The notes under the pieces were generated by a model that searched no databases, had not been told where the DNA came from, and was given only the letters and a program-made list of their open reading frames with translations. A stretch of 64,000 bases of DNA from Maribellus sediminis (GTDB lineage: Bacteria > Bacteroidota > Bacteroidia > Bacteroidales > Prolixibacteraceae): the NCBI RefSeq assembly GCF_011799805.1, contig NZ_WXUB01000002.1, positions 124,001 to 188,000 on the forward strand, read 5' to 3'. Position 1 is the first letter of the stretch; each line of letters starts with the position of its first letter. Shown here in pieces: positions 17,113-26,077 of this stretch. The position numbers and the translations under genes are program-made.

Positions 17113-18258
17113 ATGATAAAACAGGTAAAACCATGGTTCTCCCCCTTTGGGGAAGTTAGAGGGGGTTTACTTCTTCTAACAATCGTGCTGATATCAGCCT
17201 GCTCGGGTAAAAAGGAGCTCCCAAAAACGGTTTCGCCTGAAAAAATGCAGGAAGTTTACGAGGAGGTGAAAACGCCTTTTAAATACGGTCTTGTTGTTGC
17301 TCCAACAGCTGATTCGTTAATGATCGACTGCCCAACAGTTTTTCAATACGAAGGCAGTTGGTACATGACTTATTTTTATTTCGATGGCCGTGGCTACGAG
17401 ACCTGGCTGGCTAAAAGCGGTGACCTGCTCCACTGGGAAGAGATGGGGCGCGTACTTTCATTTTCGGATTCCACCGATTGGGATGCCAACCAGAAAGCCG
17501 GTTACCCAAGTCTGCAGGACCCGACCTGGGGAGGCAGTTACGAGTTGAATCAGGTGGATGGAAAATACTGGATGCCGTATTTTGGAGGAAGTTCTACCGG
17601 TTATGAACACGGTTTGCTTTCGATCGGAATGGCTTACTCCGACCAGTCGCCGGCTATGGTGCACGAGTGGGATCGTCATGATCACCCGATTTTTAAAGCT
17701 ACTGATGCGGCTGCCCGTTGGTGGGAAAACAGTACCATCTACAAAACCTGGGTATTGCTCGACGAGAGTAAAACTACCGGGTATCCATATGTGATGTACT
17801 ACAATGCCCGTGGCGACAGTATCAATCCCGGGCGCGGTGCGGAACGCATTGGGATGGCGGTTTCTGACGACATGATCAACTGGCAGCGTTTTGGTGAGAG
17901 TCCGGTGATCAATCATCACAAGGGAATCTCAGGCGATGCCGTGATCCAGAAAATGGGCGATGTTTGGGTGATGTTCTACTTTGGTGCTTTTTGGCCCGAT
18001 CGCAAAGATCACGATGCCTTTAACCGTTTTGCCTGTTCGTACGACCTGGTGAACTGGACCGAGTGGGAAGGTGAAGATCTGATCGCTCCTTCAGAATCCT
18101 ACGACAACTGGTTTGCACATAAATCGTATGTGGTAAAACACGATGGCGTGGTGTACCATTTCTATTGCGCCGTAAACAAAGACAGTCAGCGTGGAATTGC
18201 TGTCGCAACATCGAAAGATTTAGGGAAAAGTGAATTGAGTTTTCAGCCAAAAAATTAA
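17113..18258 (+). CDS. Five-bladed beta-propeller glycosidase lipoprotein (GH43/GH117/GH130-like)
   Basis: About 381 residues. The ATG at 17113 is preferred because AAGGAG lies eight bases before it and a lipoprotein signal follows (LLLLTIVLISACSG). The body shows propeller blades: CPTVFQYEGSWYMTYFYFDG, WLAKSGDLLHWEEMG, GMAYSDQSPAM, PYVMYYNARGD, GMAVSDDMINWQRFG, DVWVMFYFGAF, VVYHFYCAVNKD. Such repeats of displayed Asp and Trp motifs are typical of GH43, GH117 and GH130 relatives; I cannot choose among them. The first twenty or so residues (PWFSPFGEVRGG) are encoded by an inverted copy of the repeat found just upstream, so the signal peptide n-region appears to come from a mobile repeat. It lies between GH2 genes of the pectin-type gene run. 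Confidence 0.8.
   Translation: MIKQVKPWFSPFGEVRGGLLLLTIVLISACSGKKELPKTVSPEKMQEVYEEVKTPFKYGLVVAPTADSLMIDCPTVFQYEGSWYMTYFYFDGRGYETWLAKSGDLLHWEEMGRVLSFSDSTDWDANQKAGYPSLQDPTWGGSYELNQVDGKYWMPYFGGSSTGYEHGLLSIGMAYSDQSPAMVHEWDRHDHPIFKATDAAARWWENSTIYKTWVLLDESKTTGYPYVMYYNARGDSINPGRGAERIGMAVSDDMINWQRFGESPVINHHKGISGDAVIQKMGDVWVMFYFGAFWPDRKDHDAFNRFACSYDLVNWTEWEGEDLIAPSESYDNWFAHKSYVVKHDGVVYHFYCAVNKDSQRGIAVATSKDLGKSELSFQPKN
17138..17167 (-). repeat. Palindromic repeat, copy 2, inside a signal-peptide coding region
   Basis: The stretch CTCCCCCTTTGGGG, AAGTTAGA, GGGGGTTT is the reverse complement of copy 1 at 17043-17073 with a few changes. It is in frame within the start of the propeller gene and encodes SPFGEVRGGL. 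The two copies flank the start codon of that gene in inverted orientation and could form a hairpin over the ribosome-binding region. Confidence 0.75.
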
Positions 18259-18290
18259 TGTTGACTGCGATAAAATATTATTCATTATAT

Positions 18291-18345
18291 CCCCGGCCCC
18301 TAAAGGGGAACCGGAAAAGTCCCCTTTAGGGGATTTAGGGGTAAC
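18291..18345. repeat. Intergenic inverted repeat (CCCCTAAAGGGG type)
   Basis: Two 13-base arms, CCCCTAAAGGGGA (18297-18309) and TCCCCTTTAGGGG (18320-18332), are exact inverted copies around a 10-base loop, followed by TTTAGGGGT. Each arm is itself palindromic. It is related in style to the repeats at 17043 and 17138. It fills the 119-base gap between two operon genes and has no T tract, so it is not a clear terminator. Confidence 0.75.
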
Positions 18346-18377
18346 GGTAACTTAATAATTGAACTAAAAATAAGACC

Positions 18378-21194
18378 ATGCTTCAAAGGCTTAAAAAACT
18401 ATATCTGATCATCATCCTTGCATTGTTTGCATTAGGAATAGCGGCACAGCAAACCGAGAAAATCTACCTCTCGGGAACTGGAAGTGACAACACTGTTGAT
18501 TGGGAATTTTTCTGCACCGGTGGTAGTAATTCAGGTGAGTGGACTACCATTCCGGTGCCATCAAACTGGGAGTTACAGGGATTTGGAAAGTACAATTACG
18601 GCCATGCCAAAGACGAGGAGCGTGGGAAAGAGTCGGGTTTGTACAAGTACGAATTTGAAGTTCCTGCAGCGTGGAAAGGAAAGCAGGTGGAAATTGTTTT
18701 CGATGGCTCGATGACCGACACTGAAGTAAAAATCAATGGTAAGTTGGCCGGTCCGATTCATCAGGGGGCATATTACCGCTTTCGTTACAACATTACTCCC
18801 TTGCTGAAATTTGGCAAACAAAACCTTTTGGAGGTAAAAGTCGACAAACATTCAGCCAACGAATCGGTGAACAAAGCCGAGCGTTATGCTGATTTCTGGA
18901 TCTTTGGTGGCATTTTCCGGCCGGTATGGCTCGAGGCAAAACCCGGTGAAAACATAAACCGTGTAGCCATCGATGCCAAAGGCGACGGTACTTTTTCGGC
19001 AGAGGTTTTTCTGAATAATATAAAAAACGCCGACCAGCTTGTGGTACAAGTTATTACTCTGGCCGGAGAACCGATTAGTGAAAATTTTTCAGTCCCGGTA
19101 AAAAATGCCGATGAAAGTGTTTTCATTAAAAGTAAAATTAACGACATAAAATCGTGGAATCCCGAATATCCGAATTTATACAAAGTCAACTTTAACCTGA
19201 TTCAGGATGGGAAGATTGTTCATCAATTTACCGAACGTTTTGGTTTCCGTACAATCGACGTGCGAAAACGTGATGGAATTTATGTAAACGGCGTCAAAAT
19301 AAAAATCAAGGGCGTAAATCGTCATACTTTCTGGCCTACAACCGGGCGTGCGTCAAGTAAAGCCCGAAGTATTGAGGATGTGTTGACGATTAAAAGCATG
19401 AACATGAACGGAGTGCGCATGGCACACTATCCGCCAGATTCGCATTTTCTTGATGTTTGCGATTCGCTGGGGCTTTTTGTGCTCGATGAACTCACCGGCT
19501 GGCACGATGCTTACGACACCGAAGTGGGTACAAAACTGGTTGAAGAAATGATCGTTCGCGATGTGAACCACCCTTCCATCATTTTGTGGGACAACGGCAA
19601 CGAGGGCGGACACAATGAAGAATTACTGCCTTTGTACGCCAAATTCGATATTCAGAAACGTGAAGTCCTTCAGCCCTGGCAAACTTTCAACGGATTTTCT
19701 ACCGAACACTACCGCAGCTACGATTACGGAACCGGTACTTTCTGGCACGGGCACGAAATTGTTCTGCCCACCGAATTTTTGCACGGAATGCACGACGGCG
19801 GACAAGGCGCCGGCCTTTACGATTACTGGGAACTTATCTGGAAAACACCCGTGGCAGCTGGCGGTTTTATTTGGGATTTTGCCGATCAGGGAGTGGTTCG
19901 TGTGGATAAAAACGGTGAATTGGATACCTACAACTCAAAAGGTGCCGATGGTATTCTGGGATCGTATCACGAACCAGAAGGCAGCTATTTTGCGATCAAG
20001 GAAATTTTGTCGCCGGTGCAACTCGAAGAACGGAACCTGACCGAAAAATTTGACGGGAAAATATACATCGAAAACCGGTACCTGTACACCAACCTGAATA
20101 CGTGCAGGTTTAGTTGGAAACTTGTGAAAGAACCTACTCCGGTAGAAACCGAAATTGAAAAAGAAGTGTCGGGAACTATTGTTTCACCCGATCTCGAACC
20201 GCGGCAAAGAGGACATATTCAGCTTGATTTACCAAAGGACTGGATGACTTACGATGTGCTTTACATCACCGCAACCGATCAGTACGGACAAAAATTGTAT
20301 ACCTGGAGTTACCCGGTTTCACTGCCTGATGATGTGGTTAGCGAATTGATTGCAGAAACGAAAGTGAATGCTGCCATTACTTTTACCGAAACTGATTCTG
20401 CGTATCAGGTGAATGCAGGAGGCATTACATTTACCATCGGAAAAACGGGTGGTTTGCTAAAAAAAGTGGAGAATGCGAATGGTGAAATTCCGTTTAACAA
20501 CGGACCGGTTATTTCTGCCGGGATAACCGATTTTAAGGAAATTTCAGCTCAAATGGTGGAAGACACGTTGACGATCACCAGTACTTTTGAAAAAGATTCG
20601 AGGATGAAAGAATTTACCTGGTCGTTTTTTTCAAGCGGTTGGGCAAAACTCAGTATCTACTATCTTGCCAAAGAATACGATGTGCCTTACGATTACATGG
20701 GCGTTAATTTTTCGTATCCCGAAAATCTGGTTGAAGGCGTAAAATGGATGGGACACGGCCCGTATCGTGTTTGGAAAAACCGCATGCAGGGGGTTGAACT
20801 GGGAGTATACCAAAAAGACTACAACACAACCTTGACTGGAATTCCTCCGGTGATTTATCCCGAATTTAAAGGATATCATTCCAATTTGTACTGGGCAAAA
20901 ATTCAAAGTAAAGACCAATCGTTTACAGTGGCCACAGGAACAGAGGATGTGTTTCTGCGACTGTTTACGCCCGATAAACCGGAAGTTGCCGATCAGCGGT
21001 TAACGCCACCATTCCCCGATGGCGATATCTCGTTTATGCAGGGCATTCCGGCAATCGGAAGCAAAACCAACGATTCGTGGAACATGGGGCCATCGGGAAA
21101 AAAGAACCAGTTTTTCGATTTTGGGCCCTACGATCATTGGCGCAAACGCTGTAAAAAGATGGAACTGTACTTCGATTTTCGTGTAAATCAATAA
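18378..21194 (+). CDS. GH2-family beta-galactosidase-like enzyme, secreted
   Basis: A 938-residue protein with a cleavable signal peptide (LIIILALFALGIAAQQ), so periplasmic rather than lipid anchored. It shows the GH2 jelly-roll at about 30-190 (VPSNWELQGFGKYNYGH, WIFGGIFRPVWLEA), an immunoglobulin-like domain, and the TIM barrel with WDNGNEGGHNEE (acid/base E409) and LPTEFLHGMHDGG (nucleophile E466), plus GGFIWDFADQGVV. The C-terminal part contains a LacZ-domain-5-like stretch (VKWMGHGPYRVWKNRMQG). The galactose-recognition features of true LacZ are only partly visible, so activity on another beta-linked sugar is possible. It lies 13 bases before the next GH2 gene. Confidence 0.86.
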   Translation: MLQRLKKLYLIIILALFALGIAAQQTEKIYLSGTGSDNTVDWEFFCTGGSNSGEWTTIPVPSNWELQGFGKYNYGHAKDEERGKESGLYKYEFEVPAAWKGKQVEIVFDGSMTDTEVKINGKLAGPIHQGAYYRFRYNITPLLKFGKQNLLEVKVDKHSANESVNKAERYADFWIFGGIFRPVWLEAKPGENINRVAIDAKGDGTFSAEVFLNNIKNADQLVVQVITLAGEPISENFSVPVKNADESVFIKSKINDIKSWNPEYPNLYKVNFNLIQDGKIVHQFTERFGFRTIDVRKRDGIYVNGVKIKIKGVNRHTFWPTTGRASSKARSIEDVLTIKSMNMNGVRMAHYPPDSHFLDVCDSLGLFVLDELTGWHDAYDTEVGTKLVEEMIVRDVNHPSIILWDNGNEGGHNEELLPLYAKFDIQKREVLQPWQTFNGFSTEHYRSYDYGTGTFWHGHEIVLPTEFLHGMHDGGQGAGLYDYWELIWKTPVAAGGFIWDFADQGVVRVDKNGELDTYNSKGADGILGSYHEPEGSYFAIKEILSPVQLEERNLTEKFDGKIYIENRYLYTNLNTCRFSWKLVKEPTPVETEIEKEVSGTIVSPDLEPRQRGHIQLDLPKDWMTYDVLYITATDQYGQKLYTWSYPVSLPDDVVSELIAETKVNAAITFTETDSAYQVNAGGITFTIGKTGGLLKKVENANGEIPFNNGPVISAGITDFKEISAQMVEDTLTITSTFEKDSRMKEFTWSFFSSGWAKLSIYYLAKEYDVPYDYMGVNFSYPENLVEGVKWMGHGPYRVWKNRMQGVELGVYQKDYNTTLTGIPPVIYPEFKGYHSNLYWAKIQSKDQSFTVATGTEDVFLRLFTPDKPEVADQRLTPPFPDGDISFMQGIPAIGSKTNDSWNMGPSGKKNQFFDFGPYDHWRKRCKKMELYFDFRVNQ

Positions 21195-21206
21195 GACAAT
21201 GAAACG

Positions 21207-23621
21207 ATGAAAAATATAAAGTGGCTGAGTTTTGCGATATTGATATCCCTGTTTTCCTGTAGCGAAAAACAGGAAACAATTCGGGAAAGGCTCGATTTCA
21301 ACGCCGCCTGGAAATTTTCGTTGGGCGACGATCCGGCCTGGCAAAATCCCGGTTTTGATGATGCCGCCTGGAGAACCTTGAACCTGCCTCACGACTGGAG
21401 CATCGAAGGTGAATTCAGCAACGATAATCCTGCCGGAACGGCCGGTGGTGCCCTGCCGACAGGAATTGGTTGGTACCGAAAATCGTTTACTGTTCCGGCT
21501 GCCGACAGCACGAAAACGATCTACATCGATTTTGATGGCGTTTACCGCAACAGCGAAGTCTGGATCAACGGAAAATACCTTGGCAAAAGGCCGTATGGCT
21601 ATACTTCGTTTCGATACAATCTCACGCCGTTTCTACATTTCGGACAGAAAGAAAATGTGCTGGCTGTGAAAGTGGACAATTCGCTGCAACCCAACTCTCG
21701 CTGGTACACCGGCTCCGGCATTTACCGTAACGTGTGGCTGGTAAAAACCGGAAAAACGCATGTCGCTCATTGGGAAATGTTTGTAACAACTCCCGAAGTT
21801 TCTTCGGAAAAAGCTACTGTTCAGGTGCAGGTTTCGCTGTTGACAGCAGCTGCGGAACAAAAGCAGGTTGAGCTAAAAACAATAATTACTAATCCTCAAG
21901 GACAGGAAGTTGCGAACAAAAAGTCTTCGTTTAAAATTCCTGCTTCGGATAATTCAGTAACACAACAATTCAAAATTCAACATCCACAGCTTTGGTCGGT
22001 GGATACACCTCAACTTTATTCGGTAAAAACCACTGTTTTTGTTGAAGGGAAACTCACTGATAATTATGAATTCAAATTTGGAATCCGCACTTTTCATTTC
22101 GATCCTGAAAAAGGATTTTTCCTGAATGGTGAGCACCTGAAAATTCACGGAGTGAACCAACATCATGATCTGGGCGCATTGGGAGCTGCATTGAATACAC
22201 GTGCCATAGAACGTCAACTCGAAATTCTGAAAAAAATGGGCTGCAATGCCATACGAACTGCCCACAATCCGCCGGCTCCCGAATTTCTTGATCTGTGCGA
22301 CAAGATGGGATTCCTGGTAATGGACGAGGCGTTTGACCAGTGGGCAAAAAAGAAAAACAAATACGATTACAACATCGATTGGGAAGCGTGGCATCGGGCT
22401 GATTTGGTAGATATGGTACTGCGCGACCGCAATCATCCTTCGGTGTTTATGTGGAGCATTGGCAACGAGATTCGCGAGCAGTTTGATAGTACCGGAACAA
22501 CGATTGCCCGTGAACTGACAGAGCTGGTAAAAAGCTTCGACAATACACGGCCGGTTACCTGCGGCCTCACCGAACAGGATCCGGAAAAGAATTACATTTA
22601 CCAGTCGGGTGCACTGGATGTGTTGAGTTTTAATTACAAACATTTGGAGTACCTCGATTTTCCAAAAAACTATCAGGGAGAAGCGATGCTGGCATCCGAA
22701 AATATGTCGGCGCTTTCAACCCGCGGGCATTACGACATGCCATCGGATGAAGATCGTTTGTGGCCACCGGCGCATGACCAGGAATTCGACGGTAATCCCG
22801 ATTATACGGTTTCGGCTTACGACCATGTTTACGCTTACTGGGGATCAACGCATGAAAACACCTGGAAAGTGGTTTCCGGGAACGACTTTGTGGCGGGCAT
22901 GTTTATTTGGTCGGGTTTCGATTTTATTGGCGAACCGGTGCCTTATGAGTGGCCTGCACGCAGTTCGTATTATGGCATCATCGACCTCTGTGGTTTCCCG
23001 AAAGATGTTTATTACCTCTACAAAAGTCTCTGGACGAATGATACGGTTCTGCACGTTTTCCCGCACTGGAACTGGCATGAAGGTCAGGAAGTGGATGTTT
23101 GGGCTTATTACAATAATGCCGATGAAGTGGAATTGTTACTGAACGGAAAATCATTGGGAAAAAAAAGTAAAGAACAAGAAAAATTCCACGTAATGTGGCG
23201 TGTAAAATACAAACCGGGAATCTTGACAGCCATTTCATACAAGGATGGTAAAAAAATACTCGAAAGGACCATAAAAACTGCGGGAGAGCCTGCAAAAATT
23301 GAATTAACTGCCGATCGCTCAACAATTACTGCCGACGGTCGTGATCTGTCCTTCATCACCGTTAAAATCCTCGATAAGGATGGCAATATGGTTCCAGATG
23401 CTGATAACCTGGTGCATTTCGATATATCAGGAGCAGGTTTTAATGCCGGTGTTGATAATGGTTACCAAGCCAGTATGGAATCCTTCAAAGCCGACCACCG
23501 AAAGGCGTTCAACGGCATGTGTTTGCTGATCGTTCAGTCGGACGGTGACAAAGGAGAAATTAAGGTAGAAGCTACTTCCGATGGTTTGGAAGCGGCTCAA
23601 TTACAAATAAACGCGAACTAA
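21207..23621 (+). CDS. GH2-family beta-galactosidase lipoprotein with DUF4982-type C-terminus
   Basis: An 804-residue lipoprotein (LSFAILISLFSC). It carries the standard GH2 start WRTLNLPHDWSIEGEF and GIGWYRKSF, the sandwich motif YTGSGIYRNVWLV, and the barrel motifs IRTAHNPPAPEFLDLCDKMG, MWSIGNEIRE (acid/base E421) and MLASENMSAL (nucleophile E498). After the barrel there is a DUF4982-like domain (HVFPHWNWHEGQEVDVWAY) and a bacterial Ig-like domain (TADGRDLSFITVKILDKDG). This arrangement is very common among Bacteroidota beta-galactosidases in polysaccharide loci. Role: removal of beta-galactose from pectin side chains is plausible but not proven. Confidence 0.9.
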   Translation: MKNIKWLSFAILISLFSCSEKQETIRERLDFNAAWKFSLGDDPAWQNPGFDDAAWRTLNLPHDWSIEGEFSNDNPAGTAGGALPTGIGWYRKSFTVPAADSTKTIYIDFDGVYRNSEVWINGKYLGKRPYGYTSFRYNLTPFLHFGQKENVLAVKVDNSLQPNSRWYTGSGIYRNVWLVKTGKTHVAHWEMFVTTPEVSSEKATVQVQVSLLTAAAEQKQVELKTIITNPQGQEVANKKSSFKIPASDNSVTQQFKIQHPQLWSVDTPQLYSVKTTVFVEGKLTDNYEFKFGIRTFHFDPEKGFFLNGEHLKIHGVNQHHDLGALGAALNTRAIERQLEILKKMGCNAIRTAHNPPAPEFLDLCDKMGFLVMDEAFDQWAKKKNKYDYNIDWEAWHRADLVDMVLRDRNHPSVFMWSIGNEIREQFDSTGTTIARELTELVKSFDNTRPVTCGLTEQDPEKNYIYQSGALDVLSFNYKHLEYLDFPKNYQGEAMLASENMSALSTRGHYDMPSDEDRLWPPAHDQEFDGNPDYTVSAYDHVYAYWGSTHENTWKVVSGNDFVAGMFIWSGFDFIGEPVPYEWPARSSYYGIIDLCGFPKDVYYLYKSLWTNDTVLHVFPHWNWHEGQEVDVWAYYNNADEVELLLNGKSLGKKSKEQEKFHVMWRVKYKPGILTAISYKDGKKILERTIKTAGEPAKIELTADRSTITADGRDLSFITVKILDKDGNMVPDADNLVHFDISGAGFNAGVDNGYQASMESFKADHRKAFNGMCLLIVQSDGDKGEIKVEATSDGLEAAQLQINAN

Positions 23622-23694
23622 TTTCAATAAAACAAACCTGGCGACGAAGCGCCCCCGTCTGAATGGTTCAGCCGGGCAGATTTGCGAGAAATAT

Positions 23695-25947
23695 ATGAAA
23701 CAAACAAATTATCAATTATACGATTTTCTGGATTTTGATCCTGCAGCACCCGATTCGGAAGGGTTATGGCGGGCCTGTCATCCGGTCGATATTGTAAAGG
23801 AAGGAACCGATGTAACGGTTTTTATTCCCTTCCAGAAACAAAATCCGGGAAATGATATTTATCCGGATCTCACTATTCCGAGGCAGTATTATTACATGAA
23901 GCTGCGTGCTTACGGCGAAAAGATCCTGCGGGTAGCCATCAGTTTTAACGGCGAATCGATGGAACATTCCCCGATGCTGCAAATGGATGCTGAACTGGAA
24001 GTTGTTCCGCTTCAGTTTGAAAAGCAAAAAGACCAGTGGATCATTTCGGATGAGAAAGGGGTGAAGCGGGCAGTGATCAATTTCAAGGAACCTGAGACCG
24101 ACCATTGGAGCGACCTGTTGCCTCCGCCCAATGAAACGCTGGATGTGACTTTTTATCCCGATGGAAAACGCGAGGTGAAGTTGAGCGCCTACGACCAGTT
24201 TTTCCCGGCACGACACGATGCACACGCGTTGGCTTTTGTTGAAAAGGACGAGAAAGTGAATCGTGCCACTGTTTCGTTTCATTCCGAGCCCGATGAGGTG
24301 TTCGTGGGAAGTGGCGAACGTTTTACCAAGCTCGATCTTTCGGGAAAAACCTTTCAGCTAAAAAACCAGGATGGCCAGGGAGTAAATAACCGCCGTACCT
24401 ATAAAAATATTCCATTTTACCTTTCGAGCCGGATGTATGGCGTATTCCTGCACACCAGTTCATACAGTAAATTTTCATTTGCCGACCATTCTACGCGGTC
24501 AGTGCAGATTCTTTGCGAACAAAAAGTGCTTGATCTTTTCCTTTTCGGTGGAGACACAGCAGAAGAAATTTTATACGGTTACAGACAAATCACCGGCTTC
24601 CCGTCGATGCCGCCGCTCTGGAGTTTTGGCACCTGGATGAGCCGCATGACCTATTTTTCGGCCGATGAAGTGGAAACGATCTGTAACCGCTTGCGAAAAG
24701 AGGATTATCCCTGCGATGTGATCCATCTCGATACCGGTTGGTTTCGTACCGACTGGTTGTGTGAATGGAAATTCAATCCTGAACGTTTTCCTGATCCAAC
24801 GGGATTTATATCAAAGTTGAGGAAAGATGGTTTCAAAGTGAGTCTATGGCAAATGCCCTATGTAGCTCGTGAAGCCGAACAACTGGAGGAAGCAACACAA
24901 AACAATTACATCTCGAAACCTAAGGAAATAAAACAGGCAGGCGGCTCTAATTTTAGCGCACTTGATTATGCCGGCACCATCGATTTCACGTATCCGAAGG
25001 CGGTGGAATGGTACAAAGGCTTATTGAAAAACCTGCTCGACATGGGCGTGGTGTGTATCAAAACCGATTTTGGTGAAGACATTCATATGGATGCCGAATA
25101 CCATTCGATGTCGCCTGAGAAACTGAATAATTTGTATGCACTTTTGTATCAGAAAGCGGCTTACGAAATCACCAAAGAAGTTACAGGTGATGGCATTGTT
25201 TGGGCACGGGCCGGCTGGGCCGGTTGCCAGCGTTACCCGTTGCACTGGGGTGGCGACGCAGCCGCTTCATGGGCAGGAATGGCAGGTTCGCTTAAAGGCG
25301 GACTGCATCTCGGATTATCAGGCTTTGCTTTCTGGAGCCACGATGTCCCCGGTTTTCACGGCGTACCCGATTTTATGAATTCGATGATCCCAAATGATCT
25401 TTATGTGCGCTGGACACAGTTTGGTGTATTCTCTTCACACATCCGCTATCACGGAACTTCAAAGCGAGAACCCTACGAATATCCTGAGATTGCAGACGTG
25501 GTGAGGAAGTGGTGGAAGCTGCGTTATGCACTCATTCCATACATTTTGAAACAAAGTGAAAAAGCAACTACAAGCGGATTGCCTGTGCTTCGTGCTTTAA
25601 TGTTCCATCATCCGGAGGATAAAATTTGCTGGCACATCGATGACCAGTATTATTTCGGAGACGATTTCCTGGTGGCTCCGGTGATGAATTCGGAAGACAA
25701 ACGCGATGTATATATCCCTGCGGGAATCTGGGTGGATTTCTTCTCGGGCAAAATTGTGGAAGGCGGAAAGTGGCTGAAAAACCTGGAAATACCATTGGAT
25801 GAAATGCCGGTTTTGGTAAAATACGGAAATGAAATTCCATTTTATCCCGGGCATGTGAACAGTACCGACGATATTGATTTTGAGAAAGTAATAAAACTGA
25901 AAATTGATAATTCCTTTACAGGAGTTTTTAATCTGGATTTAAAATAA
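23695..25947 (+). CDS. GH31-family alpha-glycosidase, alpha-xylosidase (YicI)-like, cytoplasmic
   Basis: A 750-residue enzyme with no signal peptide, unlike nearly all other hydrolases here, so it should act on imported oligosaccharides in the cytoplasm. The N-terminal beta-sandwich leads to the GH31 barrel: GSGERFTKLDLSGKTF, NIPFYLSSRMYGVFLH, PPLWSFGTWMSR, then IKTDFGED (nucleophile D458) and LHWGGDAAASW (acid/base D521), and LGLSGFAFWSHDVPGF. The motif KTDFGE and the overall length resemble E. coli YicI alpha-xylosidase, though the DTGWF loop differs. Methylated or plain xylose side chains occur in pectins, which would give it a role. The 73-base gap before it holds a GC-rich remnant ending in TTTGCGAGAAA and nothing else recognisable. 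Confidence 0.88.
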   Translation: MKQTNYQLYDFLDFDPAAPDSEGLWRACHPVDIVKEGTDVTVFIPFQKQNPGNDIYPDLTIPRQYYYMKLRAYGEKILRVAISFNGESMEHSPMLQMDAELEVVPLQFEKQKDQWIISDEKGVKRAVINFKEPETDHWSDLLPPPNETLDVTFYPDGKREVKLSAYDQFFPARHDAHALAFVEKDEKVNRATVSFHSEPDEVFVGSGERFTKLDLSGKTFQLKNQDGQGVNNRRTYKNIPFYLSSRMYGVFLHTSSYSKFSFADHSTRSVQILCEQKVLDLFLFGGDTAEEILYGYRQITGFPSMPPLWSFGTWMSRMTYFSADEVETICNRLRKEDYPCDVIHLDTGWFRTDWLCEWKFNPERFPDPTGFISKLRKDGFKVSLWQMPYVAREAEQLEEATQNNYISKPKEIKQAGGSNFSALDYAGTIDFTYPKAVEWYKGLLKNLLDMGVVCIKTDFGEDIHMDAEYHSMSPEKLNNLYALLYQKAAYEITKEVTGDGIVWARAGWAGCQRYPLHWGGDAAASWAGMAGSLKGGLHLGLSGFAFWSHDVPGFHGVPDFMNSMIPNDLYVRWTQFGVFSSHIRYHGTSKREPYEYPEIADVVRKWWKLRYALIPYILKQSEKATTSGLPVLRALMFHHPEDKICWHIDDQYYFGDDFLVAPVMNSEDKRDVYIPAGIWVDFFSGKIVEGGKWLKNLEIPLDEMPVLVKYGNEIPFYPGHVNSTDDIDFEKVIKLKIDNSFTGVFNLDLK

Positions 25948-25949
25948 TT

Positions 25950-26070
25950 CTTAGCGACTCAACGCCTTTGCGAGAAAATAAATCTCACGCAAAGCCGCAG
26001 AGACACAAAGAAATAGAATAAAATAAATACACAACAAGGAAATAACTCGGCGTCTTCGCGCCTTAGCGGT
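25950..26070. repeat. Intergenic dispersed repeat of the CGCCTTTGCGAGA / CTCACGCAAAG type
   Basis: The gap between the GH31 and URO-D-like genes holds CTTAGCGACTCAACGCCTTT, then CTCACGCAAAGCCGCAGAGA, and near the end CGGCGTCTTCGCGCCTTAGC. CTTTGCGAGA and TCTCACGCAAAG are imperfect inverted partners. Sequences of this wording (cgcaaag, cgcagag) are known as scattered intergenic repeats in many bacteria; recognition is by memory. No promoter of the TAnnTTTG type is seen in it. Confidence 0.6.
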
Positions 26071-26077
26071 AAAAGAA

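Noticed and set aside
21954-22643. A 229-codon open frame on the minus strand inside the GH2 gene
   Set aside because: It is antisense to a strongly conserved GH2 barrel and has no recognisable domain.
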